DNA from: Lachnospiraceae bacterium | Lineage (GTDB): Bacteria; Bacillota; Clostridia; Lachnospirales; Lachnospiraceae | DNA length: 41,741 nucleotides | Direction of reading: 5' to 3' | Assembly (NCBI GenBank): GCA_024683645.1 | Contig: JAIKYA010000136.1 | Span: forward strand, 1-41,741 | Shown: in pieces, positions 33,728 through 41,741 of the stretch | How positions within the stretch are numbered: the stretch's first letter is position 1 | How the letters are laid out: each line of letters opens with the position of its first letter | Position numbers and translations under genes: made by a program | The notes under the pieces: generated by a model | Seen by the model: the letters and a program-made list of their open reading frames with translations, nothing else | Databases searched by the model: none | What the model was told of the DNA's origin: nothing

Positions 33728-36166
33728 TCACTTTCCGACGATGTTAACTATCCTGCCCGGAACATATATCTCTTTTATGATATTTGCCGGCAGCCTGTTC
33801 CCGAGTGCCTCCTTAGCCATGGCGAGCACGCTGTCCTTATCCGCATCCTTGGCGATTTTTATGGTGCACTTAACCTTACCGCCGATCTGTACGGCTATCT
33901 CCACCTCGTTCTCTTCCATCTTGCTCTTGTCGGCTTCGGGCCATTTCTCATTAAATACGCTTTCCTTATGGCCGTACTGTTCCCAGAGTTCCTCTGCCAT
34001 ATGCGGTGCAAAAGGAGCAAGCAGTATGATCGCGGTCTCAACAGTAGCCCTGTCCACACCACCGGCCTTTGTCAGATCCACAAATCTGTTATTATATTCC
34101 ATGAACGCCGATATAACAGTATTCAGGCTGAAGTTTTCAAGTCTTGTGCTCACATCGTGCGTCAGCTTGTGTCTCAGACGTACAAGTTCCTCGGTCTCGG
34201 GCGCGTTCTTATCTTTATTCTCCATTGCCATCGTATAGAATCTCATAAGGAAACGGTATACACCGTCGATACCTCTTGAATCCCACTCGCTGTCCAGTTC
34301 GGGAGGTCCCACAAAAAGCTCATACATACGCAGACTGTCGCAGCCGTAGTCCATGACAAGCTCGTCGGGCGATACCACATTACCCTGTGACTTGCTCATC
34401 TTTACGGGCTTGTCTCCCCACTTCTCGGTATCTGCAGCCTTTTTAAGTATCATGCCCTGGTTAAAGAGTCTCTTGAAAGGCTCATCAAAATCCAGCACTC
34501 CTATATCTTTAAGGAACTTAGTGTAGAAACGTGAATACAGCAGATGCAGCACGGCATGCTCAACACCGCCCACATACATATCAACAGGCAGGTATTTGTC
34601 TGCTTTTTCACGGTCCACCAGCATCTTATCGTTTTTACTGTCAACATAACGAAGGAAATACCAGGAAGATCCTGCCCACTGGGGCATGGTATTTGTCTCC
34701 CTCTTTGCAGGCTTTCCGCACTTGGGGCAGGTCGTGTTCACCCAGCTGTCTATAGCCGCAAGCGGTGATTCTCCGGTTCCTGTAGGCTCATACTTCTCTA
34801 CTTCCGGAAGGAGCAGAGGCAGCTGGTCTTCGGGAACCGGCACGCAGCCGCAGTCCGGACAATGAACGATGGGGATAGGCTCTCCCCAGTATCTCTGACG
34901 CGAGAACACCCAGTCTCTCAGCTTGTAATTGGTAGTCTTACGACCGTAACCCATCTTCTCTATCATAGCGGGAGCTTCTTTCTTAAGCACAGCACTTTCC
35001 ATGCCGTTCCACTCGCCGCTGTTTATCATCTTTCCCGAAGGCGCGGTGTATGCTTCCTGCATATCCTTTATTTCCTCGCCATCCCTGGCGATGACCTGTA
35101 TGATCGGCAGATCGAACTTTTTTGCGAATGCAAAGTCACGGTCATCATGAGCGGGCACGCACATGATCGCACCGGTTCCGTAATCGGCGAGTACGTAATC
35201 CGAAAGCCAGATAGGCACTTTTTCCTTATTAAGAGGATTGATCGCATAGCTTCCGGTGAACACGCCGGTCTTTTCCTTATCCTGAAGCCTGTCCACATTC
35301 GACTTTGTGGAAGCCTTATAAATATAGTCTTCTACCGCAGCCCTTGTTTCATCGGTTGCCAGGCTCTTTGCAAGCGCATGCTCGGGAGCCAGCACCATAA
35401 AGGTCGCACCGTAGAGCGTATCCGGTCTGGTGGTATATACGGTAAGTTTTTCATCCCTTCCGTCGATCGCGAAGTCTACTTCGGCACCGTAAGAGCGGCC
35501 GATCCACTCCGTCTGCATCTTCTTTACCTTCTCGGGCCAGTCAAGCTGATCAAGGTCATCGAGCAGTCTGTCGGCATAAGCCGTAATCTTAAGCATCCAC
35601 TGCTTAAGGTTTTTCTTGGTCACTTCGGTGTGACATCTCTCACACTTTCCGTCTACCACTTCCTCATTTGCAAGACCTGTCTTACAGGACGGACACCAGT
35701 TGATCGGCATCTCTTTTTCATAAGCAAGGCCCTTTTTGAACATCTGCACAAAGATCCACTGTGTCCATTTATAGAACGCAGGATCCGTGGTGTTTACTTC
35801 CCTGTCCCAGTCGTATACGGCAGCGATCTGATTGATCTGTCTCTTTATGTTTGCAACGTTCTGTGCCGTAGATACTGCGGGATGAACGCCGTTTTTGATC
35901 GCATAGTTTTCAGCGGGCAGGCCGAAAGCATCCCAGCCCATGGGATGTATCAGGTAATAGCCGTTCAGCATCTTATATCTGCTCCATACATCGGAGATGA
36001 CATATCCTCTCCAGTGTCCGACATGCAGTCCCGAGCCCGAAGGGTAAGGGAACATATCGAGGCAGTAATACTTGGGTTTCTTCCCGTCATCAACGTTTAC
36101 GGGATTCTCCTCCCAGCGTTTTCTCCACTTTTCTTCCACCTCACGGTGATTGTACTGAATAGCCAT
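33728..36166 (-). CDS. leuS: Leucyl-tRNA synthetase
   Basis: 812 residues, full length. The class I signatures are HVGH (PYPSGSGLHVGHW) and KMSKSQGN. The CP1 editing domain has TTRPDTLYGATFMVLAPEH and VPAHDDRDFAFA; a zinc-binding insertion has CPSC and CERC, and a second pair is CPDC/CPKC. It charges tRNA(Leu) and hydrolyses mischarged products. ATG at 36166 has AGAAGGA 8 bases upstream. The gene has its own consensus promoter at 36244-36272, overlapped by a palindrome. The leader is about 70 bases, too short for a T-box, which many Firmicute leuS genes carry. Confidence 0.97.
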   Translation of the reverse strand: MAIQYNHREVEEKWRKRWEENPVNVDDGKKPKYYCLDMFPYPSGSGLHVGHWRGYVISDVWSRYKMLNGYYLIHPMGWDAFGLPAENYAIKNGVHPAVSTAQNVANIKRQINQIAAVYDWDREVNTTDPAFYKWTQWIFVQMFKKGLAYEKEMPINWCPSCKTGLANEEVVDGKCERCHTEVTKKNLKQWMLKITAYADRLLDDLDQLDWPEKVKKMQTEWIGRSYGAEVDFAIDGRDEKLTVYTTRPDTLYGATFMVLAPEHALAKSLATDETRAAVEDYIYKASTKSNVDRLQDKEKTGVFTGSYAINPLNKEKVPIWLSDYVLADYGTGAIMCVPAHDDRDFAFAKKFDLPIIQVIARDGEEIKDMQEAYTAPSGKMINSGEWNGMESAVLKKEAPAMIEKMGYGRKTTNYKLRDWVFSRQRYWGEPIPIVHCPDCGCVPVPEDQLPLLLPEVEKYEPTGTGESPLAAIDSWVNTTCPKCGKPAKRETNTMPQWAGSSWYFLRYVDSKNDKMLVDREKADKYLPVDMYVGGVEHAVLHLLYSRFYTKFLKDIGVLDFDEPFKRLFNQGMILKKAADTEKWGDKPVKMSKSQGNVVSPDELVMDYGCDSLRMYELFVGPPELDSEWDSRGIDGVYRFLMRFYTMAMENKDKNAPETEELVRLRHKLTHDVSTRLENFSLNTVISAFMEYNNRFVDLTKAGGVDRATVETAIILLAPFAPHMAEELWEQYGHKESVFNEKWPEADKSKMEENEVEIAVQIGGKVKCTIKIAKDADKDSVLAMAKEALGNRLPANIIKEIYVPGRIVNIVGK

Positions 36167-36230
36167 ATCAATATCCTTCTTTCTGTCTTAACTGTAATAA
36201 CCAGGCTGCCTTGTCCTAAACAAAAGCACA

Positions 36231-36262
36231 GCCCGAGTATATTATTATAAAGTTACTCGGGC
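36231..36262. promoter_or_regulatory. Palindrome around the leuS -10 box (operator or metH terminator)
   Basis: GCCCGAGTA (36231-36239) and TACTCGGGC (36254-36262) form a perfect 9-bp inverted repeat with a 14-base AT-rich loop holding the leuS -10 box. On the minus strand it is followed by TGTGCTTTTGTTT and lies 23 bases beyond the metH stop, so it may also act as the metH terminator. Confidence 0.7.
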
Positions 36263-36272
36263 CTATCGTCAA
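36244..36272 (-). promoter_or_regulatory. Consensus promoter for leuS
   Basis: Minus strand TTGACG (36272-36267), 17-bp spacer, TATAAT (36249-36244). The predicted transcription start is about 36237, inside the distal arm of the palindrome at 36231-36262. Confidence 0.85.
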
Positions 36273-36284
36273 GTTTTGTGCAGT

Positions 36285-38876
36285 TCATTGTTCTCCCGCA
36301 AAAAACTCTTCCGCATATCTTACGGTTTCCATTGCATCCTTGCAGTATCTGTCAGCGTTGATCATCTTAGCATATTCTCCCGTCATCACCGCTCCGCCCA
36401 CGACAGTCTTTACATCGGGCAGTTCCCTGTTGAGCAGCTTTATCGTCTCCTCCATGGCGGGTACCGTGGTCGTCATCAGCGCACTTAAGCCGACCAGCTT
36501 TATATTCTCCTTCTTTGCTGTCTCGAGGATCAGCTCCGGCGGTACATCCTTTCCCAGATCTATAACATCAAAGCCATAGTTTTCCAAAAGAACTCTTACT
36601 ATATTTTTACCTATATCGTGAATATCGCCTTTTACTGTAGCCAGTATCATGCGGCCTTTTATTTCCTGCTTTTTGCCGCTTTTTCTCATTTCTTCCCTTA
36701 TCACATCAAAGGCTCCGCCTGCGGCCTCGGCACTCATGAGCAGCTGCGGCAGGAATACCGTTTTTTTCTCAAATCCCTTTCCCACTATGTCAAGTGCTGT
36801 GATAAGGCCGTTATTGATGATGTCCATCGAAGGGATACCCTCTCCCAGCAGTTCCCCTGTAAGCGCTCCCGCCCTGTCTTTCATTCCCTTGGCTATTGCG
36901 GTCACCAGCTCCCTGTATTTCTCATCTCCCTCGTACTCAACCGAAGATGCTGCCGGCTTCTTTTCTGTGGTCCCTTCTTTTTTATCGGGAACCATCTCTC
37001 TGTATCTTCCCGCAAAATCGATATACTCCGTGCAGTTATCATCCAGATTCCGAAGAGCGCAGAAAGAATAATAAGCCTTCATCATCTCGACCGATGCCGG
37101 ATTCATTATCGCCGCATTCAGGCCACTGTTCATTGCCATGGCAAAAAATACCGAATTGACAAGTTCCCGCTCGGGAAGTCCGAACGATATATTTGATACC
37201 CCGAGAGAACTTAAGCCGTGCAGCCTGTCTCTTATTAGTTCCAGCGCCCTTAATGTCACCTTTGCCGAATCCGCCTCGGCGCTTATGCTCATTGCCAGCG
37301 GATCGATGATTATGTCTTTTTTCTTTATCCCGTACTCCGTTGCTTTCTTATAAATGTTTTCCGCGATCTTTATCCTGCCTTCGGCTGTTGACGGGATACC
37401 GTCCTCATCTATGGTAAGTGCTACGACCAGTCCGCCGTACTTCTTTGCCAGCGGAAAGACCTGTTCCATCACTTCGGCTTTTCCGTTTACGGAATTGATC
37501 ATTGCCTTTCCGTTATAAAGTCTCAGTGCCCTCTCCATTGCCACCGGATCGGTCGTATCTATCTGGAGCGGGAGATCACATATAGCCTGCAGAGCGCATA
37601 CCACATCTTCCATCATCTGCGGCTCATCTATCTCCGGCAGCCCGACGTTCACATCAAGGACGTCCGCCCGCTGGTCCTGCTGATTCAGTCCCTGCTGCAG
37701 TATGTAATCCATGTCGGCAGCACGCAGCGCTTCCTTGAAACGCTTCTTTCCCGTGGGATTGATACGCTCTCCTATAAGTATGGGCTTTTTCCCGAACTCT
37801 ACGGAATGTGTATAAGAAGAGATCAGCGTATATTCTTTCTCACAAAGCGGCAGGGGCGTAAGTTTCCTGACCGCCTCCGACATAGCCTTTATATGCGCAG
37901 GAGTGGTGCCGCAGCAGCCGCCCAGCACTCTCGCACCTTTCCCTGCTATCTTTATCATTGAGCCTCTGAAGTCTTCAGGTCCGACATCATATACCGTTCT
38001 GCCGTTTTCGCTCCTCGGCAGCCCTGCATTGGGATTGACTATCACAGGCACGCTGGCGTATTTGCAGAGTTCGTCAACGATATCCATCATTTCCTCCGGA
38101 CCCAGGCTGCAGTTTACACCTACCGCATCCACGTTCAGACCCTCTGCTATAGCTACCACCGTTCTCGGATCTGCTCCGGTAAGGAGCTTTCCGCTTTCAT
38201 CATAAGCAGTCGTCAGAAATACGGGAAGCCCGGAAGTCTTTGCAGCCAGCACTGCCGCTTTTGCCTCGTAGATATCGTTCATCGTCTCGATGAGTATCAG
38301 ATCCGCTCCGTCCTTCCCCGCATCCACGATCTCCTTAAAGATCTCATACGCCCGCTCAAACTCAAGGTCCCCCAGCGGTTTTAAAAGCTTTCCCAGCGAG
38401 CCTATATCCAGTGCCACATAATGATCTTCGGAAATATCAGAATAGCATGTCGCTTGCGACATGCTCGCGCCTCGCGCGGTTGCCGCAGGCAACTGATTCC
38501 TCTCGCGCGAGTGTGCATCCTGCCCGGAGGGCTTTTTTTCCTGAAAGGAAAAAAAGTCATCGTCGGCATTTTCTCTCTGCTCAAGCATTTCTATAGCTCT
38601 TCTGGCGCAGCCTATACCGGCGGTGACTACATTTTTCAGCCCGTATTCACTTTCATCGTTGGGATATTTAAAGCTGTTGGCACCGAAGGTATTTGTCTTC
38701 AGTATGTTAGCCCCTGCCAGGAGATAATCGTAGTGAAGCTTTGATATCGTCTCCGGCTTTTCCAGATTCCATCTCTCCGGCAATTCTCCCGGCTTTAAGC
38801 CCGCTGCCTGCAGAAGAGTTCCGAACCCTCCGTCAAAAAACACAAAGCCCTTTTGCAGCCTCTCCCTTATATCCAT
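36285..38876 (-). CDS. metH: Cobalamin-dependent methionine synthase (no activation domain, with in-frame repeat insertion)
   Basis: 863 residues. Domains: homocysteine-binding barrel (about 1-350) with zinc Cys in GVNCSLGPEEM and GGCCGTTPAH; pterin-binding barrel (about 365-620, GERINPTGKKRFKEAL); cobalamin cap (about 650-735) and B12-binding Rossmann domain with DIHDIGKNIV (lower-ligand His753) to about 860. The C-terminal AdoMet activation domain of E. coli MetH is absent, as is common in clostridia, so reactivation must need a separate protein. Residues about 108-145, between ARRAIEMLEQ and HYVALDIGS, are encoded by a palindromic element and interrupt a loop that is only a few residues long in other MetH enzymes. 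Starts at ATG 38876 with AAGGAAG; 19 bases after the L,D-transpeptidase gene. Confidence 0.93.
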   Translation of the reverse strand: MDIRERLQKGFVFFDGGFGTLLQAAGLKPGELPERWNLEKPETISKLHYDYLLAGANILKTNTFGANSFKYPNDESEYGLKNVVTAGIGCARRAIEMLEQRENADDDFFSFQEKKPSGQDAHSRERNQLPAATARGASMSQATCYSDISEDHYVALDIGSLGKLLKPLGDLEFERAYEIFKEIVDAGKDGADLILIETMNDIYEAKAAVLAAKTSGLPVFLTTAYDESGKLLTGADPRTVVAIAEGLNVDAVGVNCSLGPEEMMDIVDELCKYASVPVIVNPNAGLPRSENGRTVYDVGPEDFRGSMIKIAGKGARVLGGCCGTTPAHIKAMSEAVRKLTPLPLCEKEYTLISSYTHSVEFGKKPILIGERINPTGKKRFKEALRAADMDYILQQGLNQQDQRADVLDVNVGLPEIDEPQMMEDVVCALQAICDLPLQIDTTDPVAMERALRLYNGKAMINSVNGKAEVMEQVFPLAKKYGGLVVALTIDEDGIPSTAEGRIKIAENIYKKATEYGIKKKDIIIDPLAMSISAEADSAKVTLRALELIRDRLHGLSSLGVSNISFGLPERELVNSVFFAMAMNSGLNAAIMNPASVEMMKAYYSFCALRNLDDNCTEYIDFAGRYREMVPDKKEGTTEKKPAASSVEYEGDEKYRELVTAIAKGMKDRAGALTGELLGEGIPSMDIINNGLITALDIVGKGFEKKTVFLPQLLMSAEAAGGAFDVIREEMRKSGKKQEIKGRMILATVKGDIHDIGKNIVRVLLENYGFDVIDLGKDVPPELILETAKKENIKLVGLSALMTTTVPAMEETIKLLNRELPDVKTVVGGAVMTGEYAKMINADRYCKDAMETVRYAEEFFAGEQ
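38444..38555. repeat. Multi-stem palindromic element, in-frame copy inside metH
   Basis: Stem 1 AGCATGTCGC/GCGACATGCT (38444-38453 with 38456-38465); stem 2 CTCGCGCG/CGCGCGAG (38471-38478 with 38504-38511) enclosing an inner hairpin GTTGCC-GCA-GGCAAC (38479-38493); stem 3 GCCC-GGA-GGGC (38522-38532); stem 4 TTTTTTTCCT/AGGAAAAAAA (38533-38542 with 38546-38555). Order, anchors and loop GGA match the intergenic copy at 7696-7836, while the stem sequences differ. It is read through in frame and encodes about 38 residues of low-complexity peptide. Confidence 0.85.
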
Positions 38877-38895
38877 TTATTTATCTTCCTTTTAT

Positions 38896-39786
38896 TTATT
38901 TTGCGCCCTGCGCCTTTCTCCGTCCCATGCTGTCAGTCAGTTCGGATACCTTCCCCGTATTGAATGCCTCTACATATGCATAATAATTATCATCACCGTA
39001 CTTTGCGTACAGATCGGGTCTCTGTCTCTTAAATTCATCAAAGGAGAATTTGGCGGAAGCCTGTCTGCCTTCTTTTATACCGTTTGTAAACCAGTGGTGA
39101 CGCAGGCTGTCCTCCGTCCAGTAATAACCCATCTCTTTCAGATCGGGATTGTTTTCGAGATAATACTCCGCATCAAAAGCCTCGCCCGCATACACATTCC
39201 AGGGACTGTTCTCTGCCGGATCCGTGGGATCCCAGTTGCAGAGCGGCTTGGGGAAGGAACCTATCTTTGAGAAGAACGGCTGTCCCAGAGGTCCCGGATC
39301 CTCTGCATCCTTATAGAAGGTCACCTTAGTACCTACCGGACAGTTCTCATATATCCACTTGGCATCGGAAACATTAAGTCTTATGCATCCGGCTGAAGCT
39401 TTTGTTCCGAGCTTGTCATAATAACTGGGCTTTAAAGATCCCGGATTCTGCCAGCCGTATAAAGGAACCGAATGGAAAAGTATATGTGAAGAAATGCGGC
39501 TGCAATACTGTCCGCAGACACCGCCGTTCAACATATGCCATCTGTATTTATTGGGAATCTTGAAGGTTCCGCTCTCATGTGTGGCGGCACCGGATGAGCA
39601 TATCATAGCCCTTACCGGTTCTCCGTCCTTATATGCAGTCACCACGTTCTTGGTTATATTGACATATATGTAATATTCGCTGTCTCCGCCCTTTACACTC
39701 ATGGGCTTAAGCCATAACGCAGTGATCATTGCCACGACTGCGAGCAGTACCGAAACCGGTCTTCTCTTAAGATAAAACTTCTTCAT
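38896..39786 (-). CDS. L,D-transpeptidase (YkuD domain) with C-terminal repeat-like domain
   Basis: 296 residues. An N-terminal hydrophobic segment (about 12-28) exports or anchors the protein. The YkuD domain (about 37-165) has the catalytic motif with His in ILFHSVPLYG and the nucleophile Cys in KASAGCIRLNVSDAKW. This fold makes 3-3 peptide crosslinks in peptidoglycan or attaches proteins to it. Two further Cys (GGVCGQYCSR) are present. The C-terminal part (about 205-285) has FDAEYYLENNPDLKEMGY and a similar FDEFKRQRPDLYAKYGD, resembling small cell-surface repeats seen in clostridial wall proteins. ATG at 39786 has GGAGG 5 bases upstream. It precedes metH by 19 bases, a neighbour unrelated in function, and lies downstream of a surface-protein gene. 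Confidence 0.92.
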   Translation of the reverse strand: MKKFYLKRRPVSVLLAVVAMITALWLKPMSVKGGDSEYYIYVNITKNVVTAYKDGEPVRAMICSSGAATHESGTFKIPNKYRWHMLNGGVCGQYCSRISSHILFHSVPLYGWQNPGSLKPSYYDKLGTKASAGCIRLNVSDAKWIYENCPVGTKVTFYKDAEDPGPLGQPFFSKIGSFPKPLCNWDPTDPAENSPWNVYAGEAFDAEYYLENNPDLKEMGYYWTEDSLRHHWFTNGIKEGRQASAKFSFDEFKRQRPDLYAKYGDDNYYAYVEAFNTGKVSELTDSMGRRKAQGAK

Positions 39787-39814
39787 GATGTCCTCCGGAA
39801 AACAATATAAAACA

Positions 39815-39842
39815 CAAAGTACAGGGTCACCCCTGCACTTTG
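39815..39842 (-). terminator. Probable terminator after the BspA-type gene
   Basis: A 12-bp stem with one G-T pair (39815-39826 with 39831-39842, 4-base loop), followed on the minus strand by a T-rich TGTGTTTTATATTGTTTT. It is about 67 bases past the stop at 39909. It could instead be a hairpin in the leader of the L,D-transpeptidase mRNA. Confidence 0.6.
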
Positions 39843-39843
39843 C

Positions 39844-39873
39844 ATTCTATCAAATCGGACACGCCTTGTCCAA
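39844..39873 (-). promoter_or_regulatory. Possible promoter for the L,D-transpeptidase gene
   Basis: Minus strand TTGGAC (39873-39868), 18-bp spacer, TAGAAT (39849-39844). The predicted start at about 39837 falls within the hairpin at 39815-39842, so either the promoter or the terminator reading may need revision. Confidence 0.5.
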
Positions 39874-39908
39874 TACTACATATAGTATTTATGTAAACCA
39901 TTCGCTCT

Positions 39909-41741
39909 TTATAATGTGGTTTTTGCCGCAGCATTTCCGGATACAGCCGGTTCCGGTGCATCACCTTTTACAGTTACGTTAATGGTTACGGTCTTTCCGT
40001 TAACCTTTGCTGTAAGCTTTGCTTTTCCGTTCTTCCTTGCCCTGATGTAGCCATCCTCGTCTACAAAGGCGTTCTCAGCTTTGCTGCTCTTGAACCGGAC
40101 ATTCCGATATATCTTTGCAAACTTGACAAGCGCAATATCTCCGCCCTTCATCTCGGTGTAGTACTTGCCCTTCTTGAGGGTAAAGCCTTCACTTACGATT
40201 GTAGGATCTTCTACATATACCGTTACCTTGTACTTGCCGTCCGAGGAAGTTACCGTTGCTTTTCCGGGATTCTCGCCTGCAATGAACTTGGTTCCGTTGA
40301 TCTTCACCACATCGGTATTGTCGCTTACCCAGCCGGGCTTCTTGACTCCCTTTATGGTCATCTTCTTAGATTTCTTTACATTGAGATGAAGCTCTCTTTC
40401 CGCGGGCGTAGCTGACTCGCTTACTTTTATGCCGCACTTGTAAGTCTTGCCGTTTACATGCATTATTACCGTTGTGCTTCCCTTGGCTACGGCAGTAACC
40501 TTTCCGCTGCTGTCAACGCCTGCCACGTTGGGATCATCGCATTCCCAGGTCACATACAGGTTCTTATCTACATCAAAGACAGGCGCCTTGGTTTCTCCCG
40601 CCTTCAGCTTCAGGCTCTTCTGTATCGTGGGCTTGGATACATATACCTTTATGATCTGGCTTGCATCATTTTTAGTCAGGAGCACCGGATTGCTGCCGGT
40701 CACCTTCTTTGCAGTCAGCGCCCCCTTGGAGCTGATCGCTACCTTCTTGGGATCGGAGCTGGTAAAATCATTGTTTCTTAAGGTAAATTTCTGCCCCTGT
40801 ACAAGGTAGAGCTCCGTTGTTTCGGCAGTTATCTCCGGAACGGGTGTCATTGCTGTCTCGGTCTCACCTGCTGCTGCCGCCTCACACTGATCCTTGGTCC
40901 CGTAATAAAGTATCAGCTTAACATCCTTTGACAGCGTACATCTGGTCTCTCTCCACTCTTCAAGGCTGCCGGTAAAGTATACTGTCTTAAGTGCCTTGAG
41001 TCCTGCCTTCACATCTTCAAGCTCTGCACCCAGCACGCTTGTGGGCAGATACAGCTCCTCCAGCTTCTCACAGCCCTTTACGAACAGTTCATCAACATCG
41101 GTCTCTTCAACCTCTGTCATATCCAGCTTTGAAAGATCGAGCTTTTTGAGGCTCCTGCAGTTTGCAAACATCAGATCCATGGTCTCCACCTTAGCGGTAT
41201 TGAAGCCGGATACATCTATCTCCTCCAAAGCCGTACAGTCTGCAAACATAGAGCCCATATCCGTTACTGCCGCCGTATTGAAGCCGCCAAGGTCAACAGT
41301 CTTCAGCTTCTTACAGCCGGCGAACATATCTCTCATGCTCGTCATCGCAGAGGTATCCAAGCCCGTGATATCAAGTATCTCAAGCGCCTCCATCTGTTCA
41401 AAGAGTCCGCTTGCCGACTCGGTATTGAGAGCCTTTACACCCTTTTCGATCTTTATGCCCTTTATGCTGTCCGCATGGGCTCCCCAGATCATATCGCCCT
41501 TCAGTACGACATTATAACTCTTGCCGTCTTTCCCGGCTTTAGCCGGTATTACCACATACTCACCGGGCTCTGCTTCCTTCTTAAGCTTCTTTATGATCAT
41601 ATCGCTGCCGCTGATCTCTGTATCATATGCAGCGTCCCAGCCGGCTGCTGTCTCCGGCCAGATCGAAGGTTCGGGTTCAGGTTCAGGCTCCGGCAGGGGC
41701 TCAGGTTCAGGCTCCGGCTCGCCCTCATCACCTATGACAAG
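39909..41741 (-). CDS. BspA-type leucine-rich-repeat surface protein with Ig-like domains (5' end beyond window)
   Basis: The frame is open from the stop at 39909 to the right edge, giving 610 visible residues; an internal Met at 41600 is not the likely start because the frame continues upstream through a Glu-Pro repeat. From the visible N-terminus: an acidic (EP)n linker, then BspA/DUF285-type repeats of about 23-24 residues (pattern DMFAGCKKLKTVDLGGFNTA, SMFADCTALEEIDVSGFNTA, LMFANCRSLKKLDLSKLDM), a charged stretch, then three or four bacterial Ig-like (Big2-type) modules with DSSGKVTAVAKGSTTV and VDEDGYIRARKNGKAKLTA. These parts indicate an extracellular adhesive or carbohydrate-facing protein. 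No LPXTG signal is present at the C-terminus (ends AAKTTL), so attachment must be through the missing N-terminal part or be non-covalent. Confidence 0.88.
   Translation of the reverse strand, partial: LVIGDEGEPEPEPEPLPEPEPEPEPSIWPETAAGWDAAYDTEISGSDMIIKKLKKEAEPGEYVVIPAKAGKDGKSYNVVLKGDMIWGAHADSIKGIKIEKGVKALNTESASGLFEQMEALEILDITGLDTSAMTSMRDMFAGCKKLKTVDLGGFNTAAVTDMGSMFADCTALEEIDVSGFNTAKVETMDLMFANCRSLKKLDLSKLDMTEVEETDVDELFVKGCEKLEELYLPTSVLGAELEDVKAGLKALKTVYFTGSLEEWRETRCTLSKDVKLILYYGTKDQCEAAAAGETETAMTPVPEITAETTELYLVQGQKFTLRNNDFTSSDPKKVAISSKGALTAKKVTGSNPVLLTKNDASQIIKVYVSKPTIQKSLKLKAGETKAPVFDVDKNLYVTWECDDPNVAGVDSSGKVTAVAKGSTTVIMHVNGKTYKCGIKVSESATPAERELHLNVKKSKKMTIKGVKKPGWVSDNTDVVKINGTKFIAGENPGKATVTSSDGKYKVTVYVEDPTIVSEGFTLKKGKYYTEMKGGDIALVKFAKIYRNVRFKSSKAENAFVDEDGYIRARKNGKAKLTAKVNGKTVTINVTVKGDAPEPAVSGNAAAKTTL
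41667..41720. repeat. Short tandem repeat coding an (EP)n linker
   Basis: A run of 6-bp related units (GGTTCA/GGCTCC types on the plus strand) encodes alternating Glu-Pro, with one Leu-Pro interruption, in the visible N-terminal part of the BspA-type protein. Confidence 0.8.

Noticed and set aside
34862..36250. Long open frame (462 codons) on the plus strand
   Set aside because: It is antisense to leuS, whose motifs and length are complete; no family resemblance or ribosome site supports it.
36167..36284. T-box leader for leuS
   Set aside because: The space from the predicted start to the ATG is only about 70 bases, and I see no T-box core or specifier stem; a T-box needs far more.
38444..38555. 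Sequencing or assembly artefact (foldback) in metH
   Set aside because: The segment keeps the reading frame, and an independently placed element with the same anchors and order exists at 7696-7836; an artefact would not reproduce that design.

Overview
The window is a gene-dense stretch of a bacterial chromosome, most likely a clostridial Firmicute of the Lachnospiraceae type. This is inferred from the strong AGGAGG-like ribosome sites, the rpmF-plsX-acpP-rnc-smc-ftsY order, the UPF0237/UPF0210 pair, twin DegV proteins, a MetH without activation domain, and the BspA-type surface protein. Of 31 genes, 30 lie on the minus strand; only tmcAL (542-1669) lies on the plus strand. No tRNA, rRNA, CRISPR array, insertion sequence or phage gene was seen.

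Layout in plus coordinates (minus genes are transcribed right to left). 1-446: 5' part of a MoxR ATPase, divergent from tmcAL. 1646-7633: an operon of a large FtsA-like protein, a WalJ-type metallo-hydrolase, an ACT protein, a UPF0210 protein and an anchored nucleoside hydrolase. Its likely terminator lies inside the convergent tmcAL gene. 7634-7892: a gene-free stretch with long perfect hairpins. 7893-15922: a unit that starts with a PilZ protein and continues through two DegV proteins, prephenate dehydrogenase, a SulP transporter, a GT4 glycosyltransferase and an oligo-1,6-glucosidase, with several 4-base overlaps. 16005-29655: plsX-acpP-rnc-smc-ftsY, then ilvA, DUF1015, a GlgB-like protein lacking catalytic residues, a MscS channel and queA. 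29825-30004: rpmF with its own consensus promoter and a strong terminator. 30090-36166: leuS, pta and a secreted, membrane-tethered M3 peptidase. 36285-39786: an L,D-transpeptidase and metH. 39909-41741: a BspA-type surface protein running off the right edge.

Functionally the window mixes housekeeping (fatty acid and phospholipid initiation, chromosome condensation, SRP targeting, leucyl-tRNA charging, tRNA modification, methionine, tyrosine and threonine metabolism, acetate pathway) with envelope functions (L,D-transpeptidase, surface LRR/Ig protein, glycosyltransferase, anchored peptidase and nucleoside hydrolase).

The most unusual items are: (1) a multi-stem palindromic element present twice, once between genes (7696-7836) and once in frame inside metH (38444-38555), with short conserved anchors but different, compensating stem sequences; (2) a GlgB paralogue with all three catalytic acids replaced and a charged helical tail; (3) a consensus leuS promoter whose -10 box sits in the loop of a 9-bp palindrome; (4) an FtsA-like gene whose promoter predicts an almost leaderless mRNA and whose C-terminus repeats a short motif; (5) a rho-independent terminator for one operon embedded in the coding region of the opposing gene.
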